NCBI GenBank assembly: GCA_031282245.1
Contig: JAITEB010000006.1
Location: forward strand, 1-64,000
DNA length: 64,000 nt
Source: Oscillospiraceae bacterium
GTDB lineage: Bacteria > Bacillota > Clostridia > Oscillospirales > Ruminococcaceae
Direction of reading: 5' to 3'
The translations under genes and the position numbers were made by a program. Below are positions 23,119-33,221 of this stretch, piece by piece (position 1 is the stretch's first letter; every line of letters starts with the position of its first letter). A model generated the notes under the pieces. It did no database searches. It worked only from the letters and a program-made list of their open reading frames with translations, and was not told the origin of the DNA.

Positions 23119-24298
23119 ATGTATGGCGCGTACGCAAATATTCTAAACAGCGTCACGCGCAGCGCGACCGGGTAGGGACAGTCTGCGTTTATTTCGGGAC
23201 CGCACCGGTCAATCTTGTGCGCGGATATGAGGAGAAAGACCTTGTAAACACGGCAATAAAGCTTAACAGCTTTAACGACGCGGCGGGGAAAATCGGATAT
23301 TCCGAAAATTGGAGCGATTTTACTTTATGCGAGTCCGTCAACCTGCATTTCAACAACCCGATTGAAAATATCGGGCCGATTTACGTTGTAAACATCCTTG
23401 ATCCGGGCGCGCACAAAACCGAGCAGAAAACTTTAGCGCTGATGTTCGAGTTTGGCCGCGCGGAATTCGCAAGCGCGAATATCATTCTGGATACGCTGCT
23501 TGTCGCCGAATTTATAGAAAATATTAATTATATTCTGGACTATAACTACACAAAAGGCACGGTCATTATCCAGTTAATAGACCATAATTCGTCAATTAAT
23601 GGCAATATTTTCATCAAATTTTACGAGGCTGACCCCTCCGCGATAAGCTAAACGGATATTATCGGTGGCGTGACGGCAAACGGCGAGTACAGCGGGCTTT
23701 CCGTTTTGTTCCTGCTTTATCAGGAGCAAAACGCCGTTCCCAATATCGTCGCGGCTCCGGGCTAGAGCCATATCCCAGCAGTATATAACAAAATTATTTC
23801 CAGTATTAAGAAAATTAACGGCCATTGGCACGCTTTCGCGAACGTGGACATACCGTTGAAATCTGAAAGCGCGGCAGTTGATACGCTCGAAAAAGCCGTC
23901 CAGTGGAAAAAGCAGAACGGATACACGGCCGAATCCTGCAAAGCCTGCTGGCCGATGGTAAAAGACAACTTGGGGCGCGTTTATCACATGTCGGCGCTTA
24001 CGGCCTGGCTTATGATGCGGACTGATTTCAGTCATGACGGGATTCCGTTTGAAATGCCGGCAAATAAAGAAATTCCAGCAATAAATATGTTTTTTGGAGA
24101 AACAAGCAAAAACAGAGGCTATGACCAGCAAAGCGCACACGACATGACCGCGCAGGGAATCACAACGGCGTTTTCCGCTGGCAGGGGCTTGTTACCGTCA
24201 CGCCGCCGCTTAAAGCGCCGATTCCTGAATTGGCTTATACGGACGCAGGTTTTGATATTGAGTTCGGCGCGTCAGGTTCCGGGGAGGTTGTGAAATAA
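23119..24298 (+). pseudogene. Contractile tail sheath protein, broken
   Basis: ATG 23119 (MYGAYANILN) shifts frame near 23170 to VYFGTAPVNLVRGYEEKDLV, then runs on to GEYSGLSVLFLLYQEQ and VPNIVAAPG. TAA 23649 and TAG 23763 lie in frame; the second follows APG where sheath proteins have an aromatic residue. Next come KINGHWHAFANVDIP and SAHDMTAQGITTAF. A last frameshift near 24180 yields LVTVTPPLKAPIPELAY and TAA 24298. A sheath implies a myovirus-type tail. Non-functional. Confidence 0.78.
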
Positions 24299-24300
24299 TA

Positions 24301-24801
24301 TGGAAAAACATTAACGGCGCTGTAAGCGGCTCCAGCGCTTATCTCAACAGTAATTTTCTGGGCGAGAGACTAAAATTTTCCTTGGCAGGCCTGAGCATGC
24401 CGACAGCCGATTATGTGGTTATGGGCGCCATGTCCCTGCCTGTGCCGACTGTGCTGGAGGACATCGAAACCAGCGCCACGCACTTGGGGTTTGACGACAC
24501 AGTCGCGCTTTTGATGGGCGGCAGGGCGAGCGATTTGGAATACCGCTGGACGCAGATGCAGATCAACGAGCGCGGCGAACAGCGCGAGATATTCTGCAAA
24601 GCCCGGCTGAGGGTTGCGGCAAAAAGCGTCAGGGAAATCTCAATCGAAATGGGATCCATCCCGGAGATCGAAGAGACGCTTGATGTTTTGAGGTACCAGC
24701 TTTTTTACGATAACAAAGAGCTTTGGCTAATTGACAGAACCACTCATATTTTTAGAGTAAACGGCGAGGACCGCGCCGCGTTCCAGCGGAGCGTCCTATA
24801 A
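24301..24801 (+). pseudogene. Phage major tail tube protein, N-terminus decayed
   Basis: The frame from 24301 (INGAVSGSSAYLNSNFLGER) lacks a start codon. It continues into well-preserved tube text: VVMGAMSLPVPTVLEDIETS, THLGFDDTVALLMGGRASDL, EFRW-like EYRWTQMQINERG and YDNKELWLIDRTTHIFRVNG, ending TAA 24801. Order (sheath, tube, chaperone) is standard. Internal GTG or ATG starts exist at 24382-24430, but the fold would be incomplete. Confidence 0.7.
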
Positions 24802-24818
24802 AAAAGGGAATTTAAAAA

Positions 24819-25085
24819 TTGAAAGAAATTGAACTGAAAAAAGCGATTTTGATAGACAGCGCAGAAAGACAAATTTTGGAATATGACGCCGAGGAAATAA
24901 CCGTCGAGCTTTATTCGCACGCCATGGAAAAGCGCAAAAAAAGCGTTACAGCCGACAGCCTTATTTCCGGCGCGTTCGTCGAGACTGACCCCGTCTCCAA
25001 TTTATACTTGGGTTAGGCGGCAATAATCGCCGTGAATCCGGAAATTGACTTTGAAAATCTGAAACAGGTCAAAGGCTCGGACATA
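24819..25085 (+). pseudogene. Tail assembly chaperone, broken
   Basis: TTG 24819 starts MKEIELKKAILIDSAERQIL. TAG 25014-25016 interrupts the conserved YLG-AAIIAVNPEIDFENL tail motif, after which the same frame runs GVKGSDI-like VKGSDI and then directly into tape-measure text. The chaperone coats the tape measure during assembly. The junction at about 25085 is a deletion fusion. Confidence 0.65.
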
Positions 25086-25760
25086 AGGAAAGCCGCCGCG
25101 GGGCAAAGCAATATTCCAAAAGAAGAGCTGCTTGACTTTGCGGAATCGGCCGCGAAAATGGGCATAGCTTTTGATGCAGGCGCCGAAGAAGCCGGGCAAA
25201 TGATGGCGCAGTGGCGCACAGCAATCTGATAAAAAAGCTTCTGCCGCCGCTTGTAAAAATATTGGCTGTTTTTATAACAGTTTTTGACATTATCGGAATA
25301 GTTCTTGCGCCGATTATGGAAAACGTTACGGACATTTGGAAAGGCTTCGGAAATATTCTCAATGGCCTGATTAACGGGGACATGACCATGGCGGTTGAGG
25401 GATTAAAGCAATTGGGCAGTTGTTAATATGATTGCATCTCTTGTTAACCTGGTGATTTCTGGAATAAACGCGCTTTTGAAGCCGCTTAACGGCATTGAAA
25501 TTCCTGAATGGCTTGGCGGCGGGACAATTGGCATTGAAATTCCCAAAATTCAGGAACTTTCATTGGATAGTTTTATGGAGAAGACTCCCAAACTGGCCGC
25601 GGGCGGCTTCACCAATGGAATCACGATCGCCGGGGAAGACGGAGCGGAAGCGGTTAGTTCCTTTTAACCCGGCCTACAGAAGCGAAAATATCGCTTACTG
25701 GCTGGAAGCCGGGCGGATGCTGGGGCAGGACCTCAACCGACCTTTGACGCCCTGGCGCTG
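25086..25760 (+). pseudogene. Tape measure protein, nearly all deleted
   Basis: Three short pieces remain. The first (EELLDFAESAAKMGIAFDAG, EEAGQMMAQWRTAI) is the N-terminal motif. The second (LPPLVKILAVFITVFDIIGI, VTDIWKGFGNILNGLINGD, 25220-25426) and third (ISGINALLKPLNGIEIPEWL, AAGGFTNGITIAGEDGAEAV, 25428-25667) are the hydrophobic and C-terminal parts. They are followed in another frame by PFNPAYRSENIAYWLEAGRM. A full protein would be 600 or more residues. Tail length control is lost. Confidence 0.72.
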
Positions 25761-25928
25761 AAATATTATTACGAAGAACGGGAATCGTGGCGTATTATGG
25801 ATGAAAACCCGGATTTTTGCGGCGTAATTATTTTTGAGGACGGCGAATGACTGGGAAAAATTCCCGGAAGCGTTAAGATTTTGGAAAATCTGAAAGTTGA
25901 CGGCAGTATCACGGAGGGAGCTGGATAA
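25749..25928 (+). pseudogene. Unassigned tail-region remnant
   Basis: A frame reading ALKYYYEERESWRIMDENPD, CGVIIFEDGE, then TGA 25848 and, still in phase, KIPGSVKILENLKVDGSITE to TAA. It lies between the tape measure and LysM-region remnants. No family is named; the TGA may or may not divide two genes. Confidence 0.4.
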
Positions 25929-25930
25929 CA

Positions 25931-26170
25931 ATGCCTGTAATCGCTAAATGAAACGGGGAAAATGGGAAATAAGCCCGGGAAGGATTTTAACGCCGGAAAG
26001 CTGGAGTATCTCTGTCGAACTCGACAAAGAGGATAACAAAGACGCCGCCGGGCAATCTCCAATATATGTAAAAAAACTCAAGCCTCAAACGCTTAATTTG
26101 AGCACAAAATTCAGCGTCTTTGTTGGCATCGACGTCGAGAAAGAACTGGAAGAATGGGAAAACTTGTTGG
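25931..26170 (+). pseudogene. Tail protein remnant before the baseplate genes
   Basis: ATG 25931 gives MPVIAK, then TGA 25949 where relatives probably have Trp. A shifted frame continues KWEISPGRILTPESWSISVE, IYVKKLKPQTLNLSTKFSVF and DVEKELEEWENLLGK. This matches the LysM-adjacent tail proteins of clostridial myophages. The 3' part is deleted into the next remnant. Confidence 0.5.
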
Positions 26171-26189
26171 GGAAGCGGCAAACCGGAAA

Positions 26190-26386
26190 TTTGTGCAGGA
26201 AATCTTCTGGCGATACGGCGCGGTGAGATTTTTTACGACAGGCTCAGAGGCTTGGACATACGCGTTATTGATAGATCGGTCAGCCAGGCGGGCATATCTA
26301 TTCAAGAAGACGCGCGGCGGCAGCTTAAAGTTTACGAACCGCGGATAAATCTTGATAATTTCAATTTAATGGCAATAATTCCATAA
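26190..26386 (+). pseudogene. gp25/GPW-like baseplate remnant
   Basis: A fragment reads GEIFYDRLRGLDIRVIDRSV, then QEDARRQLKVYEPRINLDNF, ending TAA 26386. This resembles the C-terminal half of gp25-type baseplate wedge proteins, which directly precede baseplate J in phages, as here. No start codon of its own. Confidence 0.5.
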
Positions 26387-26436
26387 CATAGGATTATTGG
26401 AGCCGGGATTGATATCAGCTGAAAGAAGGTGTGCAG

Positions 26437-27533
26437 ATGGCCGATGAGCTGAATTTTATAGACTATAAGCCTGAAATAGTTTTAGATAAGCTGCTGCGCG
26501 CGCTTATGGAAGGTGCCGACGAAGCGCTTTATCCCGGGGACGAACGCCGGATTTTCACGGAAACGCTGGGCGCTTTGATTGTGCAGCTTTACGCCGCGGC
26601 CAACGATGCGGCAAAGCAGAAAACTCTCCGTTACGCAAGAGGCGCGCTTTTGGATGCGCTTGGCGAGCGCGTGAGCGTTGAAAGAATTCCAGCCCGGCCA
26701 GCATTTACCACATTGCGGTTTACATTGTCCGCGCCAAGGAGGAACGCCGTCGTCATTCCGGCGGGAACAAAAGCGACTTCTGACGGGAAATTATACTTTC
26801 AGACTATCACCGCAGGAATTATACAAACAGGAAATATATCAACAGATATTCCGGCAGAAAGCACAGGAGGCGGCGAAACATTCAACGGGCTTCCGGTTAA
26901 CACAATTTCGACAATAGTTGACCTGATTCCGTATGTCGAAAGTGTGTCCAACACAGAAATAACGCACGGGGGAAACGATGCCGAGGACGACGAGCATTAC
27001 AGGGAAAGAATAAGGCAAGCCCCCACAAAATATTCTACAGCCGGGCCGGTAGAGGATTATAAATACTGGGCAAAATCGGCAAATATGGATATTATTGAAG
27101 CGGAAGTTTACACACCACAGCCAGGTTGTGTGACGATAGCGCCAGTTATAGCCGACGGCGCGGGCGCTTCGATGGACGTACTGGATAATATTTACAGGGT
27201 ATGCAACGACAAAACCATCCGCCCATTGACTGATTTTCTGGTTGTGAGAAATCCAGAATTTGTTGAATATGACATTAGTTTCAAGTGTTATATGCGCGCG
27301 GAAGATGAAGCGATTGCCGTAAGCAACATAGAGGGAAATAATGGCACAATTGAAAAATATATAAAATGGCAAAGCGCAAAAATCGTCAGGAATGTAAACC
27401 CCGACCAGATAAGGCGCGAAGTGCTTTGCCCGAATTGGGCGCTTTATCCGATTGGCGCACTGAGAATTGACGTAATTTAGCCAATTTTTATACCCCTCAT
27501 CGGAGAAACCGAGACGAACTACAGTGGCGCGGA
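26437..27533 (+). pseudogene. Baseplate J-like protein with a late TAG
   Basis: The long frame from ATG 26437 (AGAAGGT upstream; GTG 26431 is the alternative) is nearly complete: ELNFIDYKPEIVLDKLLRAL, FTTLRFTLSAPRRNAVVIPA, GGGETFNGLPVNTI, NDAEDDEHYRERIRQAPTKY and PDQIRREVLCPNWALYPIGA. TAG 27478-27480 cuts the last strands, after which PIFIPLIGETETNYSG continues in frame until it joins methylase sequence at about 27534. Baseplate J forms the wedge of contractile tails. A 347-residue product could still be made. Confidence 0.8.
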
Positions 27534-27720
27534 TGTGCGCAGTTTCAGCTGCAATAACAAGGCGTCGATTTTGCAGACGCTTAATAAATTTCCAGAAATT
27601 TCTGACAAAATTAGAAATATTGTCATAGAAAACCGCGATTTCGAGCCGCTGATGAAGGCTTACGACAGGCCGGACGCGCTGTTTTACTCAACTGTAGAGT
27701 GGATAATAATTATCTTGTGA
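27534..27720 (+). pseudogene. Fragment of a Dam-type adenine methyltransferase
   Basis: In frame with the baseplate remnant, the text switches to NNKASILQTLNKFPEISDKI, NIVIENRDFEPLMKAYDRP and DALFY. This is the D12-class Dam methylase segment that leads into the catalytic DPPY, which is missing: FY is followed by STVEW. Only about 55 residues remain, so it is inactive. It marks a deletion junction at the right end of the element. Confidence 0.75.
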
Positions 27721-27791
27721 GTATAGTTATTCCCGTTTATAACGAAAAGAATATTGATTTAGTCTTAAAGTCAATATCATTCCAAAGTGAC
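27699..27791 (+). pseudogene. N-terminal scrap of a family 2 glycosyltransferase
   Basis: GTG 27699 begins MDNNYLVSIVIPVYNEKNID then LVLKSISFQ, the typical GT2 N-terminus (VSIVIPVYNE). The DD/DxD catalytic part is absent, since the frame turns into unrelated text after about 30 codons. No ribosome site. It probably marks the right boundary of the disrupted region. Confidence 0.7.
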
Positions 27792-27855
27792 TCTCCTATG
27801 GAGAGAACACATGCAGCAGTTGTAAATGTTCGATCACTTTCATCGAGGGAACTGA

Positions 27856-29898
27856 TTAATGCTCGGCCAGCGGCGATTTCAGCTCGTCTGCGTTCTCCAA
27901 AGGCCCCGCAAAAGGATTTATCGCGCGGTGTGCGCCGAAATAATCCTGATTGAACAAAATCGGGGAACCGTCCGGATTCTCGAACTTTTGTTCCGGCTCA
28001 AAGGCTTCGCCCAAAAGTTCAGTGGATACTAGCTGCGTTTCGAAGTCAGGCAGGAAATCATACAGGTTGGTTTCCAGCATGTAGCGGCCATTATTTTCTA
28101 TGAAATTTAAATTAATTTCATGATTTTTATATTCCAGATAATTCTTTTCTTTGTCGCAGGGCTGTGCGCCGTTGAAATAAACATTGCCGCCTGTGTGCAC
28201 GGGCAAATGCTCATAATATTTGTCGCTGCTGGGGGAGGCAGGCCGGTCGCCATCGGGATAGAATTTACTAAAATATTCCTCAACAGTGGGATAGCCGTCA
28301 TAGGGTTTGGTGCCGCAGACAAAATTTGGCTCCGGCGTTTTGTCCGGAGACCTGCCTTTGGCGCGTTCCAAATCTGCCTGTCTTACGCGTTCCAAGTCCT
28401 CGCGTATCGGTTTTTGTACAAACACATTATTATAAAAACGCGCGTCGCCGTGCAGGAAGGTCATAAATCCGGCAAGTTCAGTGCGATGATGCATGTGATA
28501 TGGCGTGTAACGCGGCGAAGGCAGCGTCACAGCGCCATTGTCTGTGCCCCTGCCCACAAAAGTGAACGAACCCGCAATCAGGTTATGCACAAGAGCGAAT
28601 CCCTGCGTACTCAGGCGCATGGCGCAGTTCGAAAGCAGCAAATTATTATCAATCAATGTCGGTCCGTGGGAAACCTCGACAAAAACATCCTCGCCCACCT
28701 GGAAAGACGTGAAAAGCTCCGTGCCCGCCGGCGGAACGTTGTCATGAAAAAGATTCTGCGTCACGCGCGTACCCTGCGCCTGCCAGTCCAGCCAAAGACC
28801 ACGGGTGCAATGGTGAATATGATTTCGGCGGAAAATCACGTCAATGGCGGCGTGCATTTTGATTCCGGCGATTTCCGCGCCAAACAAATCTTGCTTATTG
28901 TTAATATGATGAATATGATTATCCTCAATTATGGAAAATACCCCTCCAAGATGTCCCACTATTCCGGTCTGGCCGCAGTCGTGAATTTCACAGCGGCGTA
29001 CAATATGAGAGCCGATCTTCTCTTTAGTCCAGCCTTCGCGCTGCGCCTGACATATCGCGTCGCGTTCGGTCTGGGTGCCATCTTTAAAACGCTTGTTTGA
29101 CCATTTGTTCTCGTTATTTGGCTGCAAATATTTTCCAAGAGAAATCCCGCTGCAACGCGAATCCGAAACTTCGCAGTCCTCAATAATCCATCCCTTCGAC
29201 CAGTGCGGACCGACCATCCCTTCCTGATAGGCCGTCGGAGGCGCCCACTGCGTGGCGGCCTGCTTCACCGTAAAACCGGACAAAGTGATATGATTCAGCC
29301 CGGGTTTTTCGGGATAAAAGCAATACTTTCGCACGTTAATCTCAACGTTTTCGCGATTTGGGTCGGCTTCGTGAAAATTGGCATAAATTACTGTAAAATC
29401 GCCGTCCTGTTCTGTGAACCATTTATAAACAGTAAAATCAGGATCCCAGGAGTTTTTATCAATCGTGGGCGTGAGCACAGCGTCCAGAGCCGGCGTCTCG
29501 TACATAGCCTTGCCGTTCAGGTAGATCTCCCCGGTATGAACCGGTCTGACCGGCATGTACCAGTCGCCCCGCACAAGGTCGGTATAAGGGTTGTACGCAC
29601 CAAAAAGGCCGTTTGGCACACGGGCAAGCCATACGCCGCCCGTATAATTTTTCCAGTTTTTTACAGGCTCCGCCCCGGAAATTACAGCCTGCCCCTTTAC
29701 CTCCGAGCGGTAGATAATGCGGCAATCGTCACTGCTGCCGCCATTCTTGGGGTTTACCCACTCGCGGTAAACCCCCGGAGCGACGATCACTTCGTCTCCG
29801 GGCCTGGCAATATCCGCCGCCCGAGAAATAGTCTGAAACGGGGCTTCTTTGCTGCCGGTTCCGTTGCGCCTGGCGCTGGCCGATACATAAATCTGCAT
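27856..29898 (-). CDS. GH120-family beta-xylosidase-like enzyme
   Basis: This 680-residue right-handed beta-helix protein opens like GH120 enzymes (MQIYVSASARRNGTGSKEAP, APGVYREWVNPKNGG). The helix coils with YFPEKPG, HIVRRCEIHDCGQTGIVGHL and IAGIKMHAAIDV lead to WLDWQAQGTRVTQNLF and VFVEVSHGP, where the family's acidic catalytic residues lie. GH120 members cleave xylo-oligosaccharides. There is no signal peptide, so it is probably intracellular. The ATG 29898 start is supported by GGAGGAAAAAAC; an upstream TTG would add 26 unlikely residues. It follows the esterase gene on the same strand after 115 bp. Confidence 0.85.
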   Translation of the reverse strand: MQIYVSASARRNGTGSKEAPFQTISRAADIARPGDEVIVAPGVYREWVNPKNGGSSDDCRIIYRSEVKGQAVISGAEPVKNWKNYTGGVWLARVPNGLFGAYNPYTDLVRGDWYMPVRPVHTGEIYLNGKAMYETPALDAVLTPTIDKNSWDPDFTVYKWFTEQDGDFTVIYANFHEADPNRENVEINVRKYCFYPEKPGLNHITLSGFTVKQAATQWAPPTAYQEGMVGPHWSKGWIIEDCEVSDSRCSGISLGKYLQPNNENKWSNKRFKDGTQTERDAICQAQREGWTKEKIGSHIVRRCEIHDCGQTGIVGHLGGVFSIIEDNHIHHINNKQDLFGAEIAGIKMHAAIDVIFRRNHIHHCTRGLWLDWQAQGTRVTQNLFHDNVPPAGTELFTSFQVGEDVFVEVSHGPTLIDNNLLLSNCAMRLSTQGFALVHNLIAGSFTFVGRGTDNGAVTLPSPRYTPYHMHHRTELAGFMTFLHGDARFYNNVFVQKPIREDLERVRQADLERAKGRSPDKTPEPNFVCGTKPYDGYPTVEEYFSKFYPDGDRPASPSSDKYYEHLPVHTGGNVYFNGAQPCDKEKNYLEYKNHEINLNFIENNGRYMLETNLYDFLPDFETQLVSTELLGEAFEPEQKFENPDGSPILFNQDYFGAHRAINPFAGPLENADELKSPLAEH

Positions 29899-30013
29899 GT
29901 TTTTTCCTCCAATATTTATACAATATACAAGCCGGATAACACAACTCCGGCTCATTTTTTTGGCAAAGCAATCCACGCGGTATAATTAAGATCGCGTATT
30001 GTTTTTTCCAGTA

Positions 30014-31099
30014 TTAGTCTTCGGATAAGTTAAGCAACTTTTCTCCGACGTCAATCGCTTTGCCCTCTATTGCCTGTTTTATCCAGTTTGCGACAGAGAT
30101 GCCGTCCTGCATGTCAGCATAAAACAGCTTTGGCAGTAGCGAAAAAGTGTGCGGGGTTGTGCCGGTTTTCTTATTTTTCCCGTAATCGGTCAAGTAATAT
30201 GAATAATTTGGAATGTCTTTTTTCAGCGTTTTCACCGCAATTTTTAATGTGTTTCCAAATTCCTGCAGCGTGTGCGAGTAAGTGCCCAGTCTGTCTTTAT
30301 CCATTTGGAACATATATTCGATCAGTATCTGGTCATAAAGCGAATTGGCATGTAAAAATTTGGTATGGGGCGGCGTTTTATCTCTCGCATACTGGAAAAG
30401 ATCAACAGTCGGATAATCGCTTTTGGCGTATGCAGACAGATCAGGGGGAACTTTCCATATATCCCTGATAATGCTGTGGAATTTATGGGTGTGTAAATGC
30501 GCAGCGTCTGAATAAACCGTAATATTCCTGCAGTTCGGGTACAGCGCGGCGACTTTTGCGCAATTTGCGACGCTGCCGAAAGCGCCCGCGCTTTCCCCGC
30601 CGATGAAAAGAGCCTCGGGTTCGCCGGGAAAGAAATCCTTCAGCAAGCCCAAACACGCATTGGTGTTTGCAACGCCGTGATGATACAAAATTCTGGGCTT
30701 TCCCTTTTTGTCTTTGTAGGGAAAATCATTGTTTCCAAAGTGCAAATCCGCGCTCACATATGGGACACACAAGGCATACCAGTCATTGAGCGGGTTGCGC
30801 GCGTCGTTGTCCTGCATAATTCCGGTGTGCATTGATTCTGTCGTGGACGAAATGCCACGGAAATAATAGCCCTCCTGTCTCAGAAAAAATGTCCAGGGAG
30901 TTATCGGCCTTTGCGCGGTGTGCTCGTTCCAGGACGAACCGCCGGCGCTGAAATGGACCATCAGTTTGTTGACCGTGCCTTTTTTCAGGTATGCGCAGTA
31001 GGGAGTGCCGTCGCTGCAAACGCAGCCCGGAAGCGGCTGTTTATACCATGTGAATGGCTGTGCGTTCGCCGCGTCCCACAGTGCGAATCTTTTTGCCAT
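30014..31099 (-). CDS. Pectin-acetylesterase/Notum-family carbohydrate esterase
   Basis: The 361-residue alpha/beta hydrolase has the family's LMVHFSAGGSSWNE oxyanion region (about 45-58), the nucleophile elbow GGESAGAFGSVANC (about 167-180), a central Asp-rich loop near SLYDQILIEYMFQ and a closing HTFSLLPKLF histidine region. Relatives remove acetyl groups from pectin or other acetylated glycans. No signal peptide is visible, so like its GH120 partner it probably acts on imported oligosaccharides. ATG 31099 follows GGAAGGAAAATCAAT. The two genes probably form a small operon for acetylated xylan or pectin fragments (inference). Confidence 0.78.
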   Translation of the reverse strand: MAKRFALWDAANAQPFTWYKQPLPGCVCSDGTPYCAYLKKGTVNKLMVHFSAGGSSWNEHTAQRPITPWTFFLRQEGYYFRGISSTTESMHTGIMQDNDARNPLNDWYALCVPYVSADLHFGNNDFPYKDKKGKPRILYHHGVANTNACLGLLKDFFPGEPEALFIGGESAGAFGSVANCAKVAALYPNCRNITVYSDAAHLHTHKFHSIIRDIWKVPPDLSAYAKSDYPTVDLFQYARDKTPPHTKFLHANSLYDQILIEYMFQMDKDRLGTYSHTLQEFGNTLKIAVKTLKKDIPNYSYYLTDYGKNKKTGTTPHTFSLLPKLFYADMQDGISVANWIKQAIEGKAIDVGEKLLNLSED

Positions 31100-31242
31100 A
31101 TTGATTTTCCTTCCTGTTTTGTTTTATTTTGTTCTTGTTATTTTAGCATATTTTAATACTTTTGTCTTGCGGTATTTTTGTATTTAATACTGAATTTCCG
31201 CATTATTTTAATGACATTGTAATCCGCGCCCACCGCCGCGCG

Positions 31243-31279
31243 CAAGAAAACCGGGGAAGGTCTTCCCCCGCCCCGGTTT
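31243..31279 (-). terminator. Terminator of rny
   Basis: AAACCGGGG (31248-31256) pairs with CCCCGGTTT (31271-31279) and ends in TTTTC on the minus strand, directly after the rny stop. Confidence 0.7.
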
Positions 31280-31283
31280 AAAG

Positions 31284-32837
31284 CTATTTCGCGTACTCTA
31301 TCGAACGGCTTTCCCGTATTATGTGAACTTTTATCTGCCCCGGGTATTCCATATCGTTCTCAATTTTTTTGACGATATCCCGCGCAAGAAGCACCATCCG
31401 GTCATCGTTGATAATTTCTGGCCTCACCATTATGCGAATCTCTCGCCCGGCCTGAATCGCAAACGTCCGGTCGACCCCATTGAACGAAGAGGCAATTTCT
31501 TCAAGCTTTTCAAGGCGCTTGATATAATTCTCAATGTTTTCGCGCCGCGCCCCCGGCCTTGCGGCGGAAATAGCGTCGGCCGCCTGCACCAGGCAGGCCT
31601 CGACGGTTTTTGCCTCAACGTCGCCATGGTGAGCCTGTATCGCATGGATGACGTCCCTGCTCTCTTTGTATTTTTTGGCGATATCCACGCCAATCTGCAC
31701 GTGAGAACCTTCGACCTCGTGGTCCATAGCCTTGCCTATGTCGTGCAGCAGACCGCCGCGCCTGGCAAGGGCGACGTTCGCGTTTATCTCCGAAGCCATA
31801 AGCCCGCACAGCTGCCCAACTTCTATTGAATGGTCAAGCACGTTCTGGCCGTAGCTTGTTCGGAAATGCAGCCGCCCTATGAGCTTTATCAGCTCCGGGT
31901 GGACATTGTGCAAATCAAGCGCCATAACTGCGCGCTCGCCCTCGCTCCTGATTTTCTGTTCGGTCTCCCGTTTGGACTTCTCGTACATATCTTCTATCCG
32001 GGCGGGATGGATTCTGCCGTCGAAGATAAGTTTTTCCAGCGTAAGCCTTGCGATTTCCCTGCGCACCGGGTCAAAGCTGGAAAGCGTTATAGCCTCCGGC
32101 GTGTCGTCAATTATCAGATCAACGCCCGTAAGCGTTTCCAGCGAACGTATATTTCTGCCCTCGCGGCCGATAATGCGGCCTTTCATCTCGTCACTGGGCA
32201 GCGGGACAACAGAAATTGTGGACTCCGAAACATGGTCGGCCGCACAGCGCTGAATCGCGCCGGAAATAATTTCTCTCGCCTTAATTTCGCAGTCGTCCTT
32301 AAGCTGCTGCTCATAATTCCTGATCATCACAGCCTTTTCGTGGTCAAGTTCGCCGCCCAGGTTTTCCAAAAGCAGTTCTTTGGCCTGCTCCTGAGAAAAT
32401 CCTGAAATTTTTTCCAGCTTATCCATCTCGGCCTGTTTTGCCTTTTCGATTTCGGAGAGGCGTTCTTCAGCGGATCTGAGTTTTGAATTCAGGCTTTCTT
32501 CTTTCTTTTCAGCGCTGCTGATTTTTCTGTCCAGCGTTTCTTCTTTTTGTGCGACGCGCCGTTCCTGCCGGTTTATTTCTGCGCGTTTTTCTTTCAGCTC
32601 TTTTTCAGCTTCTTCGCGTGATTTGTGAATTTCGTCTTTTGCCTCAATAAGAATCTCTTTTTTACGATTTTTCGCCTCTTTCAAAGCCTCGTTAACAATG
32701 CGGGTAGCCTCTTCCTCGGCGGAACCGATAGCGCTTTCCGCAACTTTTTTCCTATATTGAAATCCAAGAAAAAATCCAAGAAAACCAAGCACGCCAGCTC
32801 CCAAAATTGGCAAGACAACGTGTAAAAAAAATGTCAT
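31284..32837 (-). CDS. rny: Ribonuclease Y
   Basis: This 517-residue membrane-anchored endoribonuclease initiates bulk mRNA decay in Bacillota. An N-terminal transmembrane helix ([20 protein letters not shown]) is followed by a long charged coiled coil (about 30-180). The KH domain follows ([20 protein letters not shown], about 212-231), then the HD domain with [13 protein letters not shown] and [12 protein letters not shown] (about 335-366). Length matches the family (about 520). AAAGGAGG lies 13-14 bases before ATG 32837, slightly far. The gene is divergent from asp23-fakA, with 384 AT-rich bases between. Intact. Confidence 0.97.
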   Translation of the reverse strand: MTFFLHVVLPILGAGVLGFLGFFLGFQYRKKVAESAIGSAEEEATRIVNEALKEAKNRKKEILIEAKDEIHKSREEAEKELKEKRAEINRQERRVAQKEETLDRKISSAEKKEESLNSKLRSAEERLSEIEKAKQAEMDKLEKISGFSQEQAKELLLENLGGELDHEKAVMIRNYEQQLKDDCEIKAREIISGAIQRCAADHVSESTISVVPLPSDEMKGRIIGREGRNIRSLETLTGVDLIIDDTPEAITLSSFDPVRREIARLTLEKLIFDGRIHPARIEDMYEKSKRETEQKIRSEGERAVMALDLHNVHPELIKLIGRLHFRTSYGQNVLDHSIEVGQLCGLMASEINANVALARRGGLLHDIGKAMDHEVEGSHVQIGVDIAKKYKESRDVIHAIQAHHGDVEAKTVEACLVQAADAISAARPGARRENIENYIKRLEKLEEIASSFNGVDRTFAIQAGREIRIMVRPEIINDDRMVLLARDIVKKIENDMEYPGQIKVHIIRESRSIEYAK

Positions 32838-33221
32838 TTGCTTAAAATTATCCTCCTTTTATATTAAATTAATGTATATTTATTGGGTAAGTCTATTAGT
32901 AAAATATAAGATATACTACACTATTTTATAACGAATGTTCATATATGTCAAGGAATATTATTTGAACGCGGTGTCATATTTTACCGTTTTTTCTGCTCAT
33001 ACGTTTTCGTAATAATTATCTTATTTATATTCGAGTATTAATTTACAAAAAAATATATAGAAATTTCAAAATATATTTGTTATTATAATATATGTTTGCT
33101 TTTTGTGCAGGGAGAAATCCTGAGTTTAAAGCTTCTGCGCTGATAATTTAATTTAAAATAAAAAAATCAAAAATTGAAAGGAGGGCTTCCCGCTTTTTTA
33201 TTAAGGGAAGGCAAATTCGCA
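32838..33221. promoter_or_regulatory. Divergent AT-rich promoter region between rny and asp23
   Basis: About 380 bp with very low GC, several poly-A/T tracts and a TATAAT at 33084-33089 facing right without a clear -35. It must hold promoters for both directions. No riboswitch-like fold was recognised. Confidence 0.45.

Noticed and set aside
16152..27533. A recoded phage in which TAG (and perhaps TAA) is read as an amino acid: in-frame TAG at 16335, 19407, 19800, 21386, 23763, 25014, 27478 and TAA at 18281, 21698, 21725, 23649.
   Set aside because: The TAG positions correspond to different residues (Gln-like at 19800, aromatic at 23763). TGA also interrupts (25949, and probably 25848). Clear frameshifts and internal deletions affect the same genes, and TAA ends the capsid gene normally. 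Ordinary pseudogene decay explains all of it.
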